Part shown: piece after piece, positions 6,391 through 14,620 of the stretch
How positions within the stretch are numbered: the stretch's first letter is position 1
Layout: every line of letters begins with the position of its first letter
Source: Hymenobacter roseosalivarius DSM 11622
Lineage (GTDB): Bacteria; Bacteroidota; Bacteroidia; Cytophagales; Hymenobacteraceae
Length of the DNA stretch: 42,777 nucleotides
Direction: 5' to 3'
Assembly: GCF_900176135.1 (NCBI RefSeq)
Contig: NZ_FWWW01000102.1
Coordinates: 1 to 42,777 of the forward strand
Notes under the pieces: generated by a model
Seen by the model: only the letters and a program-made list of their open reading frames with translations
Told to the model about the DNA's origin: nothing
Databases searched by the model: none
Position numbers and translations under genes: made by a program

Positions 6391-7572
6391 ATGCAAGTCA
6401 AAGAAGTAGTTATTGTTGCTGCCGTGCGTACGCCAATTGGCAGTTTTGGCGGTAGTCTCGCCTCCCTTTCGGCCACTGACCTAGGTGGTATTGCCCTGAA
6501 AGGTGCTTTAGAGAAAGCCGGTGTCGATCCGAAGGAAGTACAGCAAGTAATTATGGGCAACGTAATTTCGGCTAATCTGGGCCAGGCACCCGCTCGTCAG
6601 GCCGCTAAGAAAGCCGGCCTGCCCGACACCGTCGAATGCACCACTGTTAATAAAGTGTGCGCTTCGGGCAGTAAGGCCATCATGTTTGCAGCCCAGGCCA
6701 TTATGTTGGGACAAGCCGATGTCATTCTGGCTGGTGGCATGGAAAGCATGTCCAACGTACCATATTACTTGGATAAAGCCCGCTTTGGCGCCAAATATGG
6801 TCACTCCCAAATGATTGACGGCCTGATGAAGGACGGTCTGTGGGACCCTTACAATGACTACGCCATGGGCAACGCGGCCGAGCATACGGCCAAGGAAATG
6901 GGCTTCACCCGCGAGCAGCAGGATGAGTTTGCCATTGAAAGCTACACGCGCAGCGCCAAGGCAGCCAAGGCTGGCAAAAAGAAGGACGAAATCATTCCCG
7001 TTACCATCGAAAGCCGGGGCAAAACCACTGTTATCGAGGATGATGAGGAATACCTGAAGGTGGACTTCACCAAATTAGCCGGCCTGAAGCCCGCATTCAT
7101 CAAAGATGGTACCGTGACGGCTGCCAACGCTTCTACCCTGAATGACGGTGCCGCTGCCGTGCTGCTCATGAGCCGCGAAAAAGCCGACGCACTGGGCATT
7201 AAGCCATTGGCCCGCGTCCGGGGTTTCGCGGATGCGGAGCAGGCACCGGAGTGGTTCACGACTTCGCCTTCGCTGGCTATTCCGAAGGCCTTGAAGCACG
7301 CTGGCGTGGATGCCAGCGAAGTAGATTTTTACGAAATCAACGAGGCCTTCTCGGTAGTTTCATTGGCTAACAACAAGCTGCTTAATCTGGAAGGCAGCAA
7401 GGTGAACGTTTACGGTGGGGCCGTGTCGCTGGGTCATCCGCTGGGCGCTTCGGGCGCACGCATCGTGACCACGCTGCTAAATGTGATGCAAAACGAGGGT
7501 GGAAAAATCGGCGTAACGGGCATCTGCAATGGCGGCGGTGGCGCCAGTAGCATTGTACTAGAAAAACTGTAG
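6391..7572 (+). CDS. Acetyl-CoA C-acetyltransferase (thiolase)
   Basis: A 393-residue protein of normal thiolase length. It condenses two acetyl-CoA to acetoacetyl-CoA, or in reverse cleaves 3-ketoacyl-CoA. The nucleophilic Cys lies in NKVCASGSKA (near residue 90), the active-site His in GHPLGASGARI, and the second catalytic Cys in CNGGGGAS near the C terminus. The N terminus has VRTPIGSFGGSL. It is cytoplasmic. It is more like biosynthetic AtoB/PhaA thiolases than FadA, but the substrate cannot be fixed from sequence alone. It appears monocistronic, with its own -7 box and a terminator at 7588-7623. Confidence 0.9.
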   Translation: MQVKEVVIVAAVRTPIGSFGGSLASLSATDLGGIALKGALEKAGVDPKEVQQVIMGNVISANLGQAPARQAAKKAGLPDTVECTTVNKVCASGSKAIMFAAQAIMLGQADVILAGGMESMSNVPYYLDKARFGAKYGHSQMIDGLMKDGLWDPYNDYAMGNAAEHTAKEMGFTREQQDEFAIESYTRSAKAAKAGKKKDEIIPVTIESRGKTTVIEDDEEYLKVDFTKLAGLKPAFIKDGTVTAANASTLNDGAAAVLLMSREKADALGIKPLARVRGFADAEQAPEWFTTSPSLAIPKALKHAGVDASEVDFYEINEAFSVVSLANNKLLNLEGSKVNVYGGAVSLGHPLGASGARIVTTLLNVMQNEGGKIGVTGICNGGGGASSIVLEKL

Positions 7573-7587
7573 AGCTTGTTTTCAGCA

Positions 7588-7623
7588 TAAAAAGCCTTCC
7601 AACAGGTGTTGGGGGGCTTTTTT
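7588..7623 (+). terminator. Thiolase terminator
   Basis: Imperfect stem AAAAAGCCttCCAACA / TGTTGGggGGCTTTTT followed by T-run, starting 16 nt after the stop codon. Confidence 0.8.
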
Positions 7624-7720
7624 GTTACACCACGTTGTCTGACCCTGACTTAATCAGGCCAAAAGGCTAGTCAACGGCGCCCTTATGCACTTTGCCGCAT
7701 TTTCCTACGTTCTTGCGTCT

Positions 7721-9118
7721 ATGAAACGAGTTATTTTCCTGTTACTGCTGCTGTCCACCACGGCTCAGGCTCAAAAGCTGCGTCGCTTGGTAAGCTACCG
7801 CGACTCGACCAATACGGTGGTGCGCGAAGCGTATTCGGCCTTGGTAAGTCCGGCTGACACCATCATGGAAGGGCCTTACAAGCGTTTTTACCGCTCGGGT
7901 AAGGTGGAGGCGCAGACCAGCTACGCCGGCGGCAAGCGCGATAGTGCCTACGTCGAGTTCTTCGAAACTGGGCAACGGCGACTGGAGGTAACTTTTAAGC
8001 AGGGATTGCGCCAGGGACCTTTCAAAACCTATTACCCCTCTGGCAAATTAGCCCAGGAAGGCGCGTATTCCAATGACCAGCCCGACGGTACGCTCAAAAC
8101 CTACCACCCAAGCGGCGCCATTAAGCTGGAAGCGTCATTGGTAAACGGGCAGCCGGTGGGGGCCGTACGGGAGTTGTACCCATCAGGTAAGCCTAGGGTA
8201 GAAACCACGTATAAAAATGGCCAAGCTAATGGCTTAATGAAAACGTACCACCCTAACGGTCAGCTGCAAAGTGAGTCTACGTACAACAATGGGCTGTTGG
8301 CTGGTCCTTACAAAACCTACTTTGACAACGGGCAGCTGGAGAGCGAAGTGGTAATTGACAAGGCCGGCAAAGGCACGCAGAAAAGCTATTATCGCTCCGG
8401 CAAGCTGCGCACCGAAGGCAACTACGTGGCGGCCGCTCTGCAAACCCGCCGCGTAACCAATCCACTCGGCGACGACCTGACGAAAGGTGCTGTCCCCGGC
8501 GCCGGAACGGCTAATCTGAATGGCCCGGCAAAAGCCTACTATGAAAGTGGTGCCGTAAAGAGCAAGATGAATTATCGCGCCGGCGTGCTAACGGGCCAGA
8601 ATCAGGACTACTATGAATCGGGGAAGCTGGAGCGGCAAACGGACTACAGCAACCAGGCCCGCGACCGGAAAGTAACCGCTTACTATGAGTCGGGCGGGGT
8701 GAAGCAGGAGCAGCAGTTTAAGAATAATGTGCCTGCTGGTACTTGGCGCACTTTTTACCCCGATGGCAAACAGGTGCAAACCCAAGAAAATTACGTAAAC
8801 GGCCGGCTGGTCGGGGAGAAGCTGACCTACTACCCTACTGGCACGATGAAAACCAAGCTCGTGTATGAAAACGGCCGTCCGACCGGCTTAGGCCATGAAT
8901 TCCACGATTCGGGCAAGCTCAAATCCGAAACGACTTACGCAAAGGGAATCAAGGTTGGGGCTTACCGCCAGCTGCGCGAGGATGGAACGCCAGAAGTAGT
9001 CGGCGCCTACCGCAACAATAAAGAAACTGGAGTCTGGACCTACTTCGGGCCCGATGGTAAAGTAGTAAAGCAGAAGAAGACTTTCCGGAACGGCGCAGAA
9101 GTAACAGCTGCCCAGTAA
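7721..9118 (+). CDS. Secreted MORN-variant repeat protein (YwqK-like)
   Basis: A 465-residue protein with a signal peptide (MKRVIFLLLLLSTTAQAQ) followed almost entirely by about 16 repeats of roughly 23 residues. Each has an aromatic-Tyr/His-x-SG/NG/DG-x core, for example YPSGK, HPNGQ, FDNGQ, YESGK and FRNGAE at the end. This is the MORN_2 / YwqK-type repeat common in Bacteroidota exported proteins. The repeats fold as beta-hairpin sheets; function is unknown, and the YwqK 'antitoxin' name in databases should not be taken literally here. The ATG at 7721 is chosen because it begins the signal peptide; an upstream ATG at 7685 would spoil it. No partner gene is adjacent, and a terminator follows. 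Confidence 0.8.
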   Translation: MKRVIFLLLLLSTTAQAQKLRRLVSYRDSTNTVVREAYSALVSPADTIMEGPYKRFYRSGKVEAQTSYAGGKRDSAYVEFFETGQRRLEVTFKQGLRQGPFKTYYPSGKLAQEGAYSNDQPDGTLKTYHPSGAIKLEASLVNGQPVGAVRELYPSGKPRVETTYKNGQANGLMKTYHPNGQLQSESTYNNGLLAGPYKTYFDNGQLESEVVIDKAGKGTQKSYYRSGKLRTEGNYVAAALQTRRVTNPLGDDLTKGAVPGAGTANLNGPAKAYYESGAVKSKMNYRAGVLTGQNQDYYESGKLERQTDYSNQARDRKVTAYYESGGVKQEQQFKNNVPAGTWRTFYPDGKQVQTQENYVNGRLVGEKLTYYPTGTMKTKLVYENGRPTGLGHEFHDSGKLKSETTYAKGIKVGAYRQLREDGTPEVVGAYRNNKETGVWTYFGPDGKVVKQKKTFRNGAEVTAAQ

Positions 9119-9142
9119 ATCTAATTTCCAGCTTTACAGAAC

Positions 9143-9179
9143 AAAAAAGCTCCCTGAGATATACTCAGGGAGCTTTTTT
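9143..9179 (+). terminator. Terminator of the MORN-repeat gene
   Basis: Perfect 16-bp stem (9143-9158 with 9164-9179, core AGCTCCCTGAG) with a 5-nt loop and a T-run. Confidence 0.9.
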
Positions 9180-9250
9180 GACGAATGATACCCGGATAAG
9201 CAACTACCCTTCGCCAGCTATAGGCAGGAGCTATAAAAATATTTTTTAAC

Positions 9251-9287
9251 AGTACCTTGTTTTGCATAGTACCTTCTGGTATATTTG
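9251..9287 (+). promoter_or_regulatory. Promoter/operator copy 1
   Basis: AGTACCTTGTTTTGCATAGT followed by ACC forms an imperfect dyad with GTAC at both ends. The TTG at 9257-9259 and TATATTTG at 9280-9287 form a -33/-7 pair spaced 20 nt, so the dyad covers the -33 box. A near-identical copy with the same geometry lies exactly 300 bp downstream at 9551. This suggests a promoter controlled by a dimeric regulator; the regulator is unknown. Confidence 0.7.
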
Positions 9288-9550
9288 TTCCATTAAGAAA
9301 GAAGTAGTATTTGCCGGCAGCTTAAGACCAAACAAAGCGGCAAAAAGTCAAAAAATATCGCTCATAGGTTCTAATTGCATTACTTAACAAGATCTGAAAA
9401 TATTTTTCAGGTGTCAGGCAGCCCTGATAATAGCCGCTGCATCTATTCAACCGAGAGCACTACGAAGATGAATCCAAACTCCTACGCCCCCGCCTTCCTT
9501 CCCCGTTATTTTCCCTGCTCACTCTTTTTCAGTTCTAAAAAATTTTAACT
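9288..9550. other. Spacer between the two promoter copies
   Basis: Only one short frame is seen (9468-9548, described separately). A small hairpin (CTGAAAA-TAT-TTTTCAG, 9394-9410) lies in the middle. The tail from about 9530 is AT-rich. Nothing else is recognised. Confidence 0.4.
9468..9548 (+). CDS. Possible 26-residue peptide between the promoter copies
   Basis: ATG at 9468 opens a frame of 26 codons (MNPNSYAPAFLPRYFPCSLF and six more residues) ending just before promoter copy 2. It would lie in the leader of any transcript from copy 1. It has no recognised family and could be chance, a leader peptide, or the remnant of a deleted gene. Confidence 0.2.
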   Translation: MNPNSYAPAFLPRYFPCSLFFSSKKF

Positions 9551-9587
9551 AGTACCTTGTTTTACATAGTACTGTTAGCTATATTTA
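9551..9587 (+). promoter_or_regulatory. Promoter/operator copy 2
   Basis: AGTACCTTGTTTTACATAGT followed by ACT differs from copy 1 in two bases over 23. TTG at 9557-9559 and TATATTTA at 9580-9587 keep the same 20-nt spacing. Transcription would begin near 9593, giving a leader of about 250 nt before the ATG at 9840. Confidence 0.7.
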
Positions 9588-9661
9588 CAGTGTCCCCTTC
9601 CGGTTCGTGGTGGTGCTTCTTTCACCTAGCATCCCGATCAGGCTACCCACCGGAGCCGCTT

Positions 9662-9678
9662 CCAACCTGACAGGTTGG
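9662..9678. repeat. Small palindrome in the long leader
   Basis: CCAACCTG-A-CAGGTTGG is an 8-bp perfect inverted repeat about 70 nt into the predicted leader of the 9840 gene. It could be an RNA hairpin or a protein-binding site. No known riboswitch is recognised in the leader. Confidence 0.4.
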
Positions 9679-9839
9679 AGCCTCTCGCCCCACCAGGTCC
9701 GCTCCCCCGGCGCTCGACTATCTGGGCTCGCTAACTATCTCTTTTCCAGTTGTCTGCTGCACTTGCGAACAGAACCGCGGCTGTTCCCCCGTGCCCAGGC
9801 AGTTCCTTTTCTCTTCTCATTTCAAACTTTCAAATTGTC

Positions 9840-10295
9840 ATGAAATCATCCGTCATCAACCGCTTCCTCGCTGCTCTTATCTTCGTTTTAGGTAGCCTTC
9901 AACTAGTTGCCTCCGGCCCAGAAAACGGCCGTCTTACCGGCCGGCTTCTCGACGGCGAAACCCAGGAGCCAATTCCTTTTGCTAATGTAGTGCTGCTTCG
10001 CGCCGATGATCATTCCTTCGTACGCAGCGTCGCAACTGATGCTGAAGGCGCTTTCAAGTTCAATAATGTACCGCTGGGCGACTACACGGTGCGTACAACT
10101 GTACTGGGTTACAAGTCATTGAAGCCCATTGTATCGCTCAGCATGTTGCAGGGCCGGATTGCACTCGGCTCAGTTGCGATGCAGCCGCTGATGCGCGGCA
10201 TGGCCGTGCGGCCCGCTAAAAAAGATCTCAAGCGCCAGCCTGCCGTAGCTTCAGTCAAACGCACCCTGACTGCCAGCACCTTAGCCGTGCGCTAG
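9840..10295 (+). CDS. Exported stand-alone carboxypeptidase-regulatory-like domain protein
   Basis: A 151-residue protein with a signal peptide (hydrophobic FLAALIFVLGSLQLVAS) followed by a single beta-sandwich domain of the CarboxypepD_reg type (about residues 33-105: TGRLLDGETQEPIPFANVVL, then GAFKFNNVPLGDYTV). The tail is basic and has no barrel or plug. The core PIPFANVVLLRA is identical to a stretch in the N-terminal domain of the outer membrane protein at 11286-13793, so the two are paralogous domains about 1.4 kb apart. It is probably periplasmic or surface exposed. Its role is unknown. It is transcribed from the duplicated promoter at 9251/9551. Confidence 0.75.
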   Translation: MKSSVINRFLAALIFVLGSLQLVASGPENGRLTGRLLDGETQEPIPFANVVLLRADDHSFVRSVATDAEGAFKFNNVPLGDYTVRTTVLGYKSLKPIVSLSMLQGRIALGSVAMQPLMRGMAVRPAKKDLKRQPAVASVKRTLTASTLAVR

Positions 10296-10451
10296 CCGGC
10301 CACTTTTCAGTGCTCCTCAATCCGTCCGACTTATTGCTCTCCGGCCAGAGCAGTAAGCCGGGCGGCCGCATAAAAGCCCCTCAGTGCCTTTTCAGCACGA
10401 AATACGACCCAGAAGTTGGCGCTACTCAAAAAAGCTCCTACTTGGGCCTTG

Positions 10452-11144
10452 ATGTTCCTACGCTGGCTCATGTCCGCTTTTGTCGCCTTCATTTTACTGC
10501 TGATGACGGGTACGCTGGTACCCGTGAACCGCGACTTTCGGCAAACGCCCGATGGCATTCAGGTTTTTGTAGTCTCAAATGGCGTGCACTCCGACCTCGT
10601 GCTGCCCGTGCGCGAGCCACGCACCGCCACCAATTGGCTACAAAAGCTGGATAATGCAGCGGTAGTCACCAAGTTTGAGCGGTATGAGTACGTGGGCTTT
10701 GGCTGGGGCAATGAGGGTTTTTACCTGGGCTCGTATGGGGGACAATATCCGGGGCTTGGCAATACGCTGCGGGCTGCTTTGCCCTCGCCCACACTTTTAC
10801 ACGTCGATTTCTATAAAAATGCCCCCCGGCTCGGTGAGCGGGTGGTGCCGCTGCTTGTTTCCGAAGTGCAATACCGTCAGCTAGCCGCCTTCGTAGAGCA
10901 ATCGTGGCAACCCGATTCGGCGGGCCGGCCCATACTGCTAACTGCCGCTGGCTACACTCCCGACGATTTTTTTGTAAGGGCCAGGGGCTGCTACCACATC
11001 CTGCGCACCTGTAACGACTGGACTAACCAAGGCCTGCGCACCAGCGGTCTGCGGGCCGCGCTGAAAGCTCCTTTCGCTGCCTCAGTGCTGTATCAGGCGC
11101 GGCGCGCGGCCAAAAAGCCCCCCGGACGACTTCCAACCAATTAA
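10452..11144 (+). CDS. DUF2459 family protein
   Basis: A 230-residue protein with an N-terminal membrane anchor (LMSAFVAFILLLMTGTLVPV) and conserved blocks of the DUF2459 (TIGR02117) family: SNGVHSDLVLPV, YVGFGWGNEGFYL, a middle ADFYK-like VDFYKNAP, and CYHILRTCNDWTNQGLR. The conserved His, Cys and Asn suggest an enzyme-like site, but the family has no established activity. The ATG at 10452 is chosen to begin the anchor; a TTG at 10416 would add 12 residues. It follows the 9840 gene by 156 bp and may share its transcript. A terminator follows. Confidence 0.75.
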   Translation: MFLRWLMSAFVAFILLLMTGTLVPVNRDFRQTPDGIQVFVVSNGVHSDLVLPVREPRTATNWLQKLDNAAVVTKFERYEYVGFGWGNEGFYLGSYGGQYPGLGNTLRAALPSPTLLHVDFYKNAPRLGERVVPLLVSEVQYRQLAAFVEQSWQPDSAGRPILLTAAGYTPDDFFVRARGCYHILRTCNDWTNQGLRTSGLRAALKAPFAASVLYQARRAAKKPPGRLPTN

Positions 11145-11192
11145 CAGTCGGGGCTGCAACCTATTAGAATCAATACGGTTCTTTACTCGCTT

Positions 11193-11227
11193 CCCGCTGC
11201 TTCGGCTCGGCCGGAGTAGCGGGTTTT
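11193..11227 (+). terminator. Terminator after the DUF2459 gene
   Basis: Stem CCCGCTGCTTCGGC / GCCGGAGTAGCGGG with two mismatched positions and a TCG loop, followed by TTTT. It separates this gene from the outer membrane protein gene. Confidence 0.75.
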
Positions 11228-11285
11228 ATGTTAAGTAGCTACAGGCCCCTGGCTGATTGGTTTTGTTTGCTTGTTGCTGATTATC

Positions 11286-13793
11286 ATGTATTTAGTTTTT
11301 CTACGAAGGAGCGCCCAAGCTCGATTACGCTTTTTTATCGCCTTATTTCTTTCCCTGCCCTGCGCTTGGCAAGCGCAAGCCCAAACGGGCACCGTAACGG
11401 GCTCGCTGGTGGAGCAAAGCAACGGGCAGCCCATTCCCTTCGCCAACGTCGTGCTGCTGCGAGCCCAGGATTCCACCTTTATTTCGGGTGCTCAGACCAC
11501 CGAAACCGGCGCATTCAGCATTGCGAACGTAGCATTCGGCACCTACACTTTGCGGGCTACTATCCTCGGTTACCGCCCCGTACGCCGCCCCCTTACGCTG
11601 AGTGCGGGCAGCCCGGCAGTGGCGCTTGGCCCCGTGCGCCTGGCATCTACCACCACCCGCCTCAAGGGAGTAGTCGTGCAGGGGGAGCGGGCCATCCTGA
11701 CCGATAACCTCGACAAAAAAGTGATTGACGTCTCAAAAGACCTGACCACCACCGGTGGCTCGGCGGTGGATGTACTCCAGAACGTGCCCTCGGTAACGGT
11801 GGATCAGTCGGGTGCGGTAAGCTTACGCGGCTCCGGCAACGTGACCATTTTCGTGGATGGCAAGCCTACCGGCGCTGCTGGCGGGGGCCGCTCGGCCGTG
11901 CTGGACCAGATTCCGGCTAGCAGCATTCAAAGCATAGAAGTTGTCACCAATCCTTCCTCGCGCTACGATGCGGAGGGTACGGCCGGCGTAATTAATATTA
12001 TTCTGAAAAAAGAGCGCAAAGACGGCGTCAATGGGCTGGCCACCGTGAATGCGGGCACCAAAGACAAGTATAACACTTCCCTGAGCCTCAATATTCGCAA
12101 AGGGAAGCTCAACACCTTTGGCAGCTACGATTTTCGGCGCGACCGACGCACTGGCTTCGGCTCGTCGTTCCAGACCTCTACTTTTCTGGATGGCAACAAC
12201 CAGCAGCGCACCCGCTTGCTCGATCAGAACGAGCTAAGTCTGGACTATCGCACTTCTCACGCGGGCCGGTTCGGCATTGACTATACTTTAACTGAAAATC
12301 AAACTCTGACCCTAAGTGTACAGCCGCGCTACAACCGGCGGCAGGAATTTGAAAACGAGGCCACCCGCCAGTCAGCCCCTGGCAATGAGCAGTTACCGCT
12401 AGGCAGCAGCTTCGATTTGGCAGCGAATGAGAACGGCTTCAACAGCTCCACCGACTACGCCGTTGACTACCGGCGCATCTGGGACAAACAAGCCCGCCGC
12501 GAGCTGACCGCCAATGTGGTATATACCCCGATTCGGAGCGAAAATGAGATTATCTCCAACCGGATTTCCTACGACGACGCGCCCTTCGTGCAGCAGCGCC
12601 AGCGCTTCGACAATACTATCAATCAGGCTTCGGCCCAATTCGACTACGTGCATCCCTTGGGCGAAAAAGGGCGGGTTGAAGGTGGCTTCAAAAGCGTGTT
12701 GCGCCAGTTCGATGCTGATTACCGGTTTTTTGACGCGCTCAGGCTTAATGACTTACTTTCTAATTGCTTCCGCTACGAGGAATACATTCAGGCGGGCTAC
12801 GCGACCTACGCCAACGCTACCGGCAAGTGGAGCTACCAGGCTGGCCTGCGTCTGGAGCAGACGAATACCGAAGGCCGGCAGTTTGCCACCACCCAGGACA
12901 CGACTTTCACCCGTAACTATCTGAACCTGTTTCCTAGCGCCGTGCTGGCCTACGACCTGACTAAGGATCAGCGCCTGCAGGTAAGCTATTCGCGCCGCTT
13001 AAACCGGCCGGGCGTCAATCAGCTTAACCCATTCATCGACCGCTCCGAGCCCCTGGAAACACGCAGCGGCAATCCGGGTCTGCGGCCCGAGTACATCAAC
13101 TCCCTGGAGCTTGGTTTTCAGAAGTTCTTCGGGCAGTCGAACTCCTTTACGACCACCGCTTTCTATCGCCAAACCAATAACTCAGTGCAGCGCTTTCGTC
13201 AGCTGGGCTTTAATGAACAACTACAAGCGCCCAGCACCAACACAACGCTGCTCAACCTGGCACGGGGCACGGCTTACGGCCTGGAATTCGTAGGCTCGGC
13301 CAGTGTTGCTTCCTTCTGGAAAATCAACGCCAACCTCTCCGGCTTTCGCAATATCATCGAAGGCTCGGCTCCCGGCACCGACATCGATAACCGCAACTTC
13401 ACCTATACGGGCCGTCTGAACAACAATTTCACCGTTACTAAGAAGCTGGATATTCAGTTCTCCGCTAACTATCGCTCGGCGGCCGTTACGGCTCAGGGCC
13501 GGCGCGGCGAGTTTTTCTTCACTGAATTTGCCGCCAAGCAAAACGTGCTGAAGGATCGGGGTAGCATTACGCTGCGCGTATCCGACGTCTTCAATACGCT
13601 CCGCTTCAACTTTGACTCTTTCGGGCCAGGATTTAAGTCAGTGAGCCGCAATAAGCGGGAAACCCGCGTCGCCTTTCTGGGCTTCACCTACCGTTTCGGC
13701 GGTGCCCAGCAGCCTGAGCGCCGCCGTCGCGGCGAGCGAGGTGACCAGCCCCAGCAGGGCCCCGAAGATCCTAGTGAAGGAGGCATAGACTAG
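11286..13793 (+). CDS. Outer membrane beta-barrel receptor-like protein
   Basis: An 835-residue protein with a signal peptide ending near AWQAQAQ, a CarboxypepD_reg domain (about 35-110, with PIPFANVVLLRAQDSTF), a plug-like region (about 130-230, GSAVDVLQNVPSVTVDQSG, then IQSIEVVTNPSSRYDAEG), and a barrel rich in alternating aromatic/polar strands, matching the OMP_b-brl_3 family related to TonB-dependent receptors. The C terminus is a charged disordered tail (RRRRGERGDQPQQGPEDP). It probably sits in the outer membrane and takes up or senses an unknown ligand. The ATG at 11286 is favoured over an upstream TTG. It is preceded and followed by terminators, so it is monocistronic. Confidence 0.85.
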   Translation: MYLVFLRRSAQARLRFFIALFLSLPCAWQAQAQTGTVTGSLVEQSNGQPIPFANVVLLRAQDSTFISGAQTTETGAFSIANVAFGTYTLRATILGYRPVRRPLTLSAGSPAVALGPVRLASTTTRLKGVVVQGERAILTDNLDKKVIDVSKDLTTTGGSAVDVLQNVPSVTVDQSGAVSLRGSGNVTIFVDGKPTGAAGGGRSAVLDQIPASSIQSIEVVTNPSSRYDAEGTAGVINIILKKERKDGVNGLATVNAGTKDKYNTSLSLNIRKGKLNTFGSYDFRRDRRTGFGSSFQTSTFLDGNNQQRTRLLDQNELSLDYRTSHAGRFGIDYTLTENQTLTLSVQPRYNRRQEFENEATRQSAPGNEQLPLGSSFDLAANENGFNSSTDYAVDYRRIWDKQARRELTANVVYTPIRSENEIISNRISYDDAPFVQQRQRFDNTINQASAQFDYVHPLGEKGRVEGGFKSVLRQFDADYRFFDALRLNDLLSNCFRYEEYIQAGYATYANATGKWSYQAGLRLEQTNTEGRQFATTQDTTFTRNYLNLFPSAVLAYDLTKDQRLQVSYSRRLNRPGVNQLNPFIDRSEPLETRSGNPGLRPEYINSLELGFQKFFGQSNSFTTTAFYRQTNNSVQRFRQLGFNEQLQAPSTNTTLLNLARGTAYGLEFVGSASVASFWKINANLSGFRNIIEGSAPGTDIDNRNFTYTGRLNNNFTVTKKLDIQFSANYRSAAVTAQGRRGEFFFTEFAAKQNVLKDRGSITLRVSDVFNTLRFNFDSFGPGFKSVSRNKRETRVAFLGFTYRFGGAQQPERRRRGERGDQPQQGPEDPSEGGID

Positions 13794-13854
13794 ATTTGCT
13801 ATAAAAAGAAAGCCGTAACGAACAACTCGTCACGGCTTTCTTCTTATAGCAAAT
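13794..13854 (+). terminator. Long terminator hairpin
   Basis: Arms 13794-13816 and 13832-13854 (core AAGAAAGCCGT / ACGGCTTTCTT, extended by ATTTGCTAT / ATAGCAAAT) form a long nearly perfect stem with T-runs, directly after the receptor stop codon. Confidence 0.85.
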
Positions 13855-14099
13855 TCGTCTTTATCAATTCATTACACCAACAGCTCATCATTAACAATGA
13901 AGCTGCGTTATATTGTTAAATTTATTTTAATTAAAAAAGTGCAAAAAGGCAGCTTTTGTACAATTTATACGTATTAGCCGCAGACTACTCTATTATTTAC
14001 CGAAGTCGGAACTACGCTGGCCTAATCTGCAAGCACCCGAATCAATCTTAATTTCTACCGGCTAGGCTTTCGACAACACCTGCCCTGTCAGACATTAAT
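13855..14099. other. AT-rich intergenic stretch
   Basis: No gene, repeat or clear -7 box is seen. It holds the upstream region of the STAS-like gene, with an AT-rich block around 13905-13945. Confidence 0.4.
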
Positions 14100-14441
14100 A
14101 TGCTTGATGTACATCGCGAAATATTACCGGAAAGCTACCTGCTGATCTTGGCTCCTGATCCGCATACGCCCGATGAGGAGAAGCTGAGTCGGGCGCTGTT
14201 TCGGGCCAGCCTTAGCACCAAGCGGGCCGTGTGGGTAGATTGCAGCTTACTGCAACATATGCCGGCGGAGGCTATTGACCTGCTGCTGGCTTATGCCTAC
14301 CACCTGCGCTGCCAGGAGCGACGGCTCGTGCTTTGCCATGTGCCGGAGGGAGTACAGCGCCACTTCCTGCACCTGGACGCCGCTTCTCAGCCCCTGATGG
14401 TTACCTCCCTGCTCGATGCTGATCTTGATGAGAGCGAATGA
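14100..14441 (+). CDS. Small STAS-like protein
   Basis: A 113-residue cytoplasmic protein. The core RAVWVDCSLLQHMPAEAIDL followed by a helix and RRLVLCHVPEGVQRHFLHL fits the beta-strand/helix pattern of STAS domains (anti-sigma-factor antagonist type). The usual phosphorylatable Ser/Thr position carries CSLL, so regulation by a kinase is uncertain. No anti-sigma factor or phosphatase gene is adjacent. Function is therefore open; membership in the STAS fold is a moderate-confidence call from the pattern. A strong terminator follows the stop codon. Confidence 0.5.
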   Translation: MLDVHREILPESYLLILAPDPHTPDEEKLSRALFRASLSTKRAVWVDCSLLQHMPAEAIDLLLAYAYHLRCQERRLVLCHVPEGVQRHFLHLDAASQPLMVTSLLDADLDESE

Positions 14442-14450
14442 TTTTTACAA

Positions 14451-14492
14451 CACAAAAAAGCCCCCCGGTTCGTTTCTGGGGGGCTTTTTGTG
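14451..14492 (+). terminator. GCCCCCC-type terminator
   Basis: Stem CACAAAAAAGCCCCCC / GGGGGGCTTTTTGTG with an 11-nt loop. It is one of several terminators in the window with the same AGCCCCCC / GGGGGGCT core. Confidence 0.9.
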
Positions 14493-14620
14493 TGAATAAC
14501 CCTTGTATTCCATCACTTATCCAGCTTCCTGGCGCACTTGTATTTGCAGTTGATACTGCTTGGTTAATCGGGGGTGCGGCCAATCGTTGTTACCTTCGCG
14601 GTCCTATTGATCCGCATTTG

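Noticed and set aside
10814..10835. AAAAATGCCCCCC inside the DUF2459 gene as a second intragenic terminator
   Set aside because: Only one arm is present; no complementary arm follows, so it is not a hairpin.
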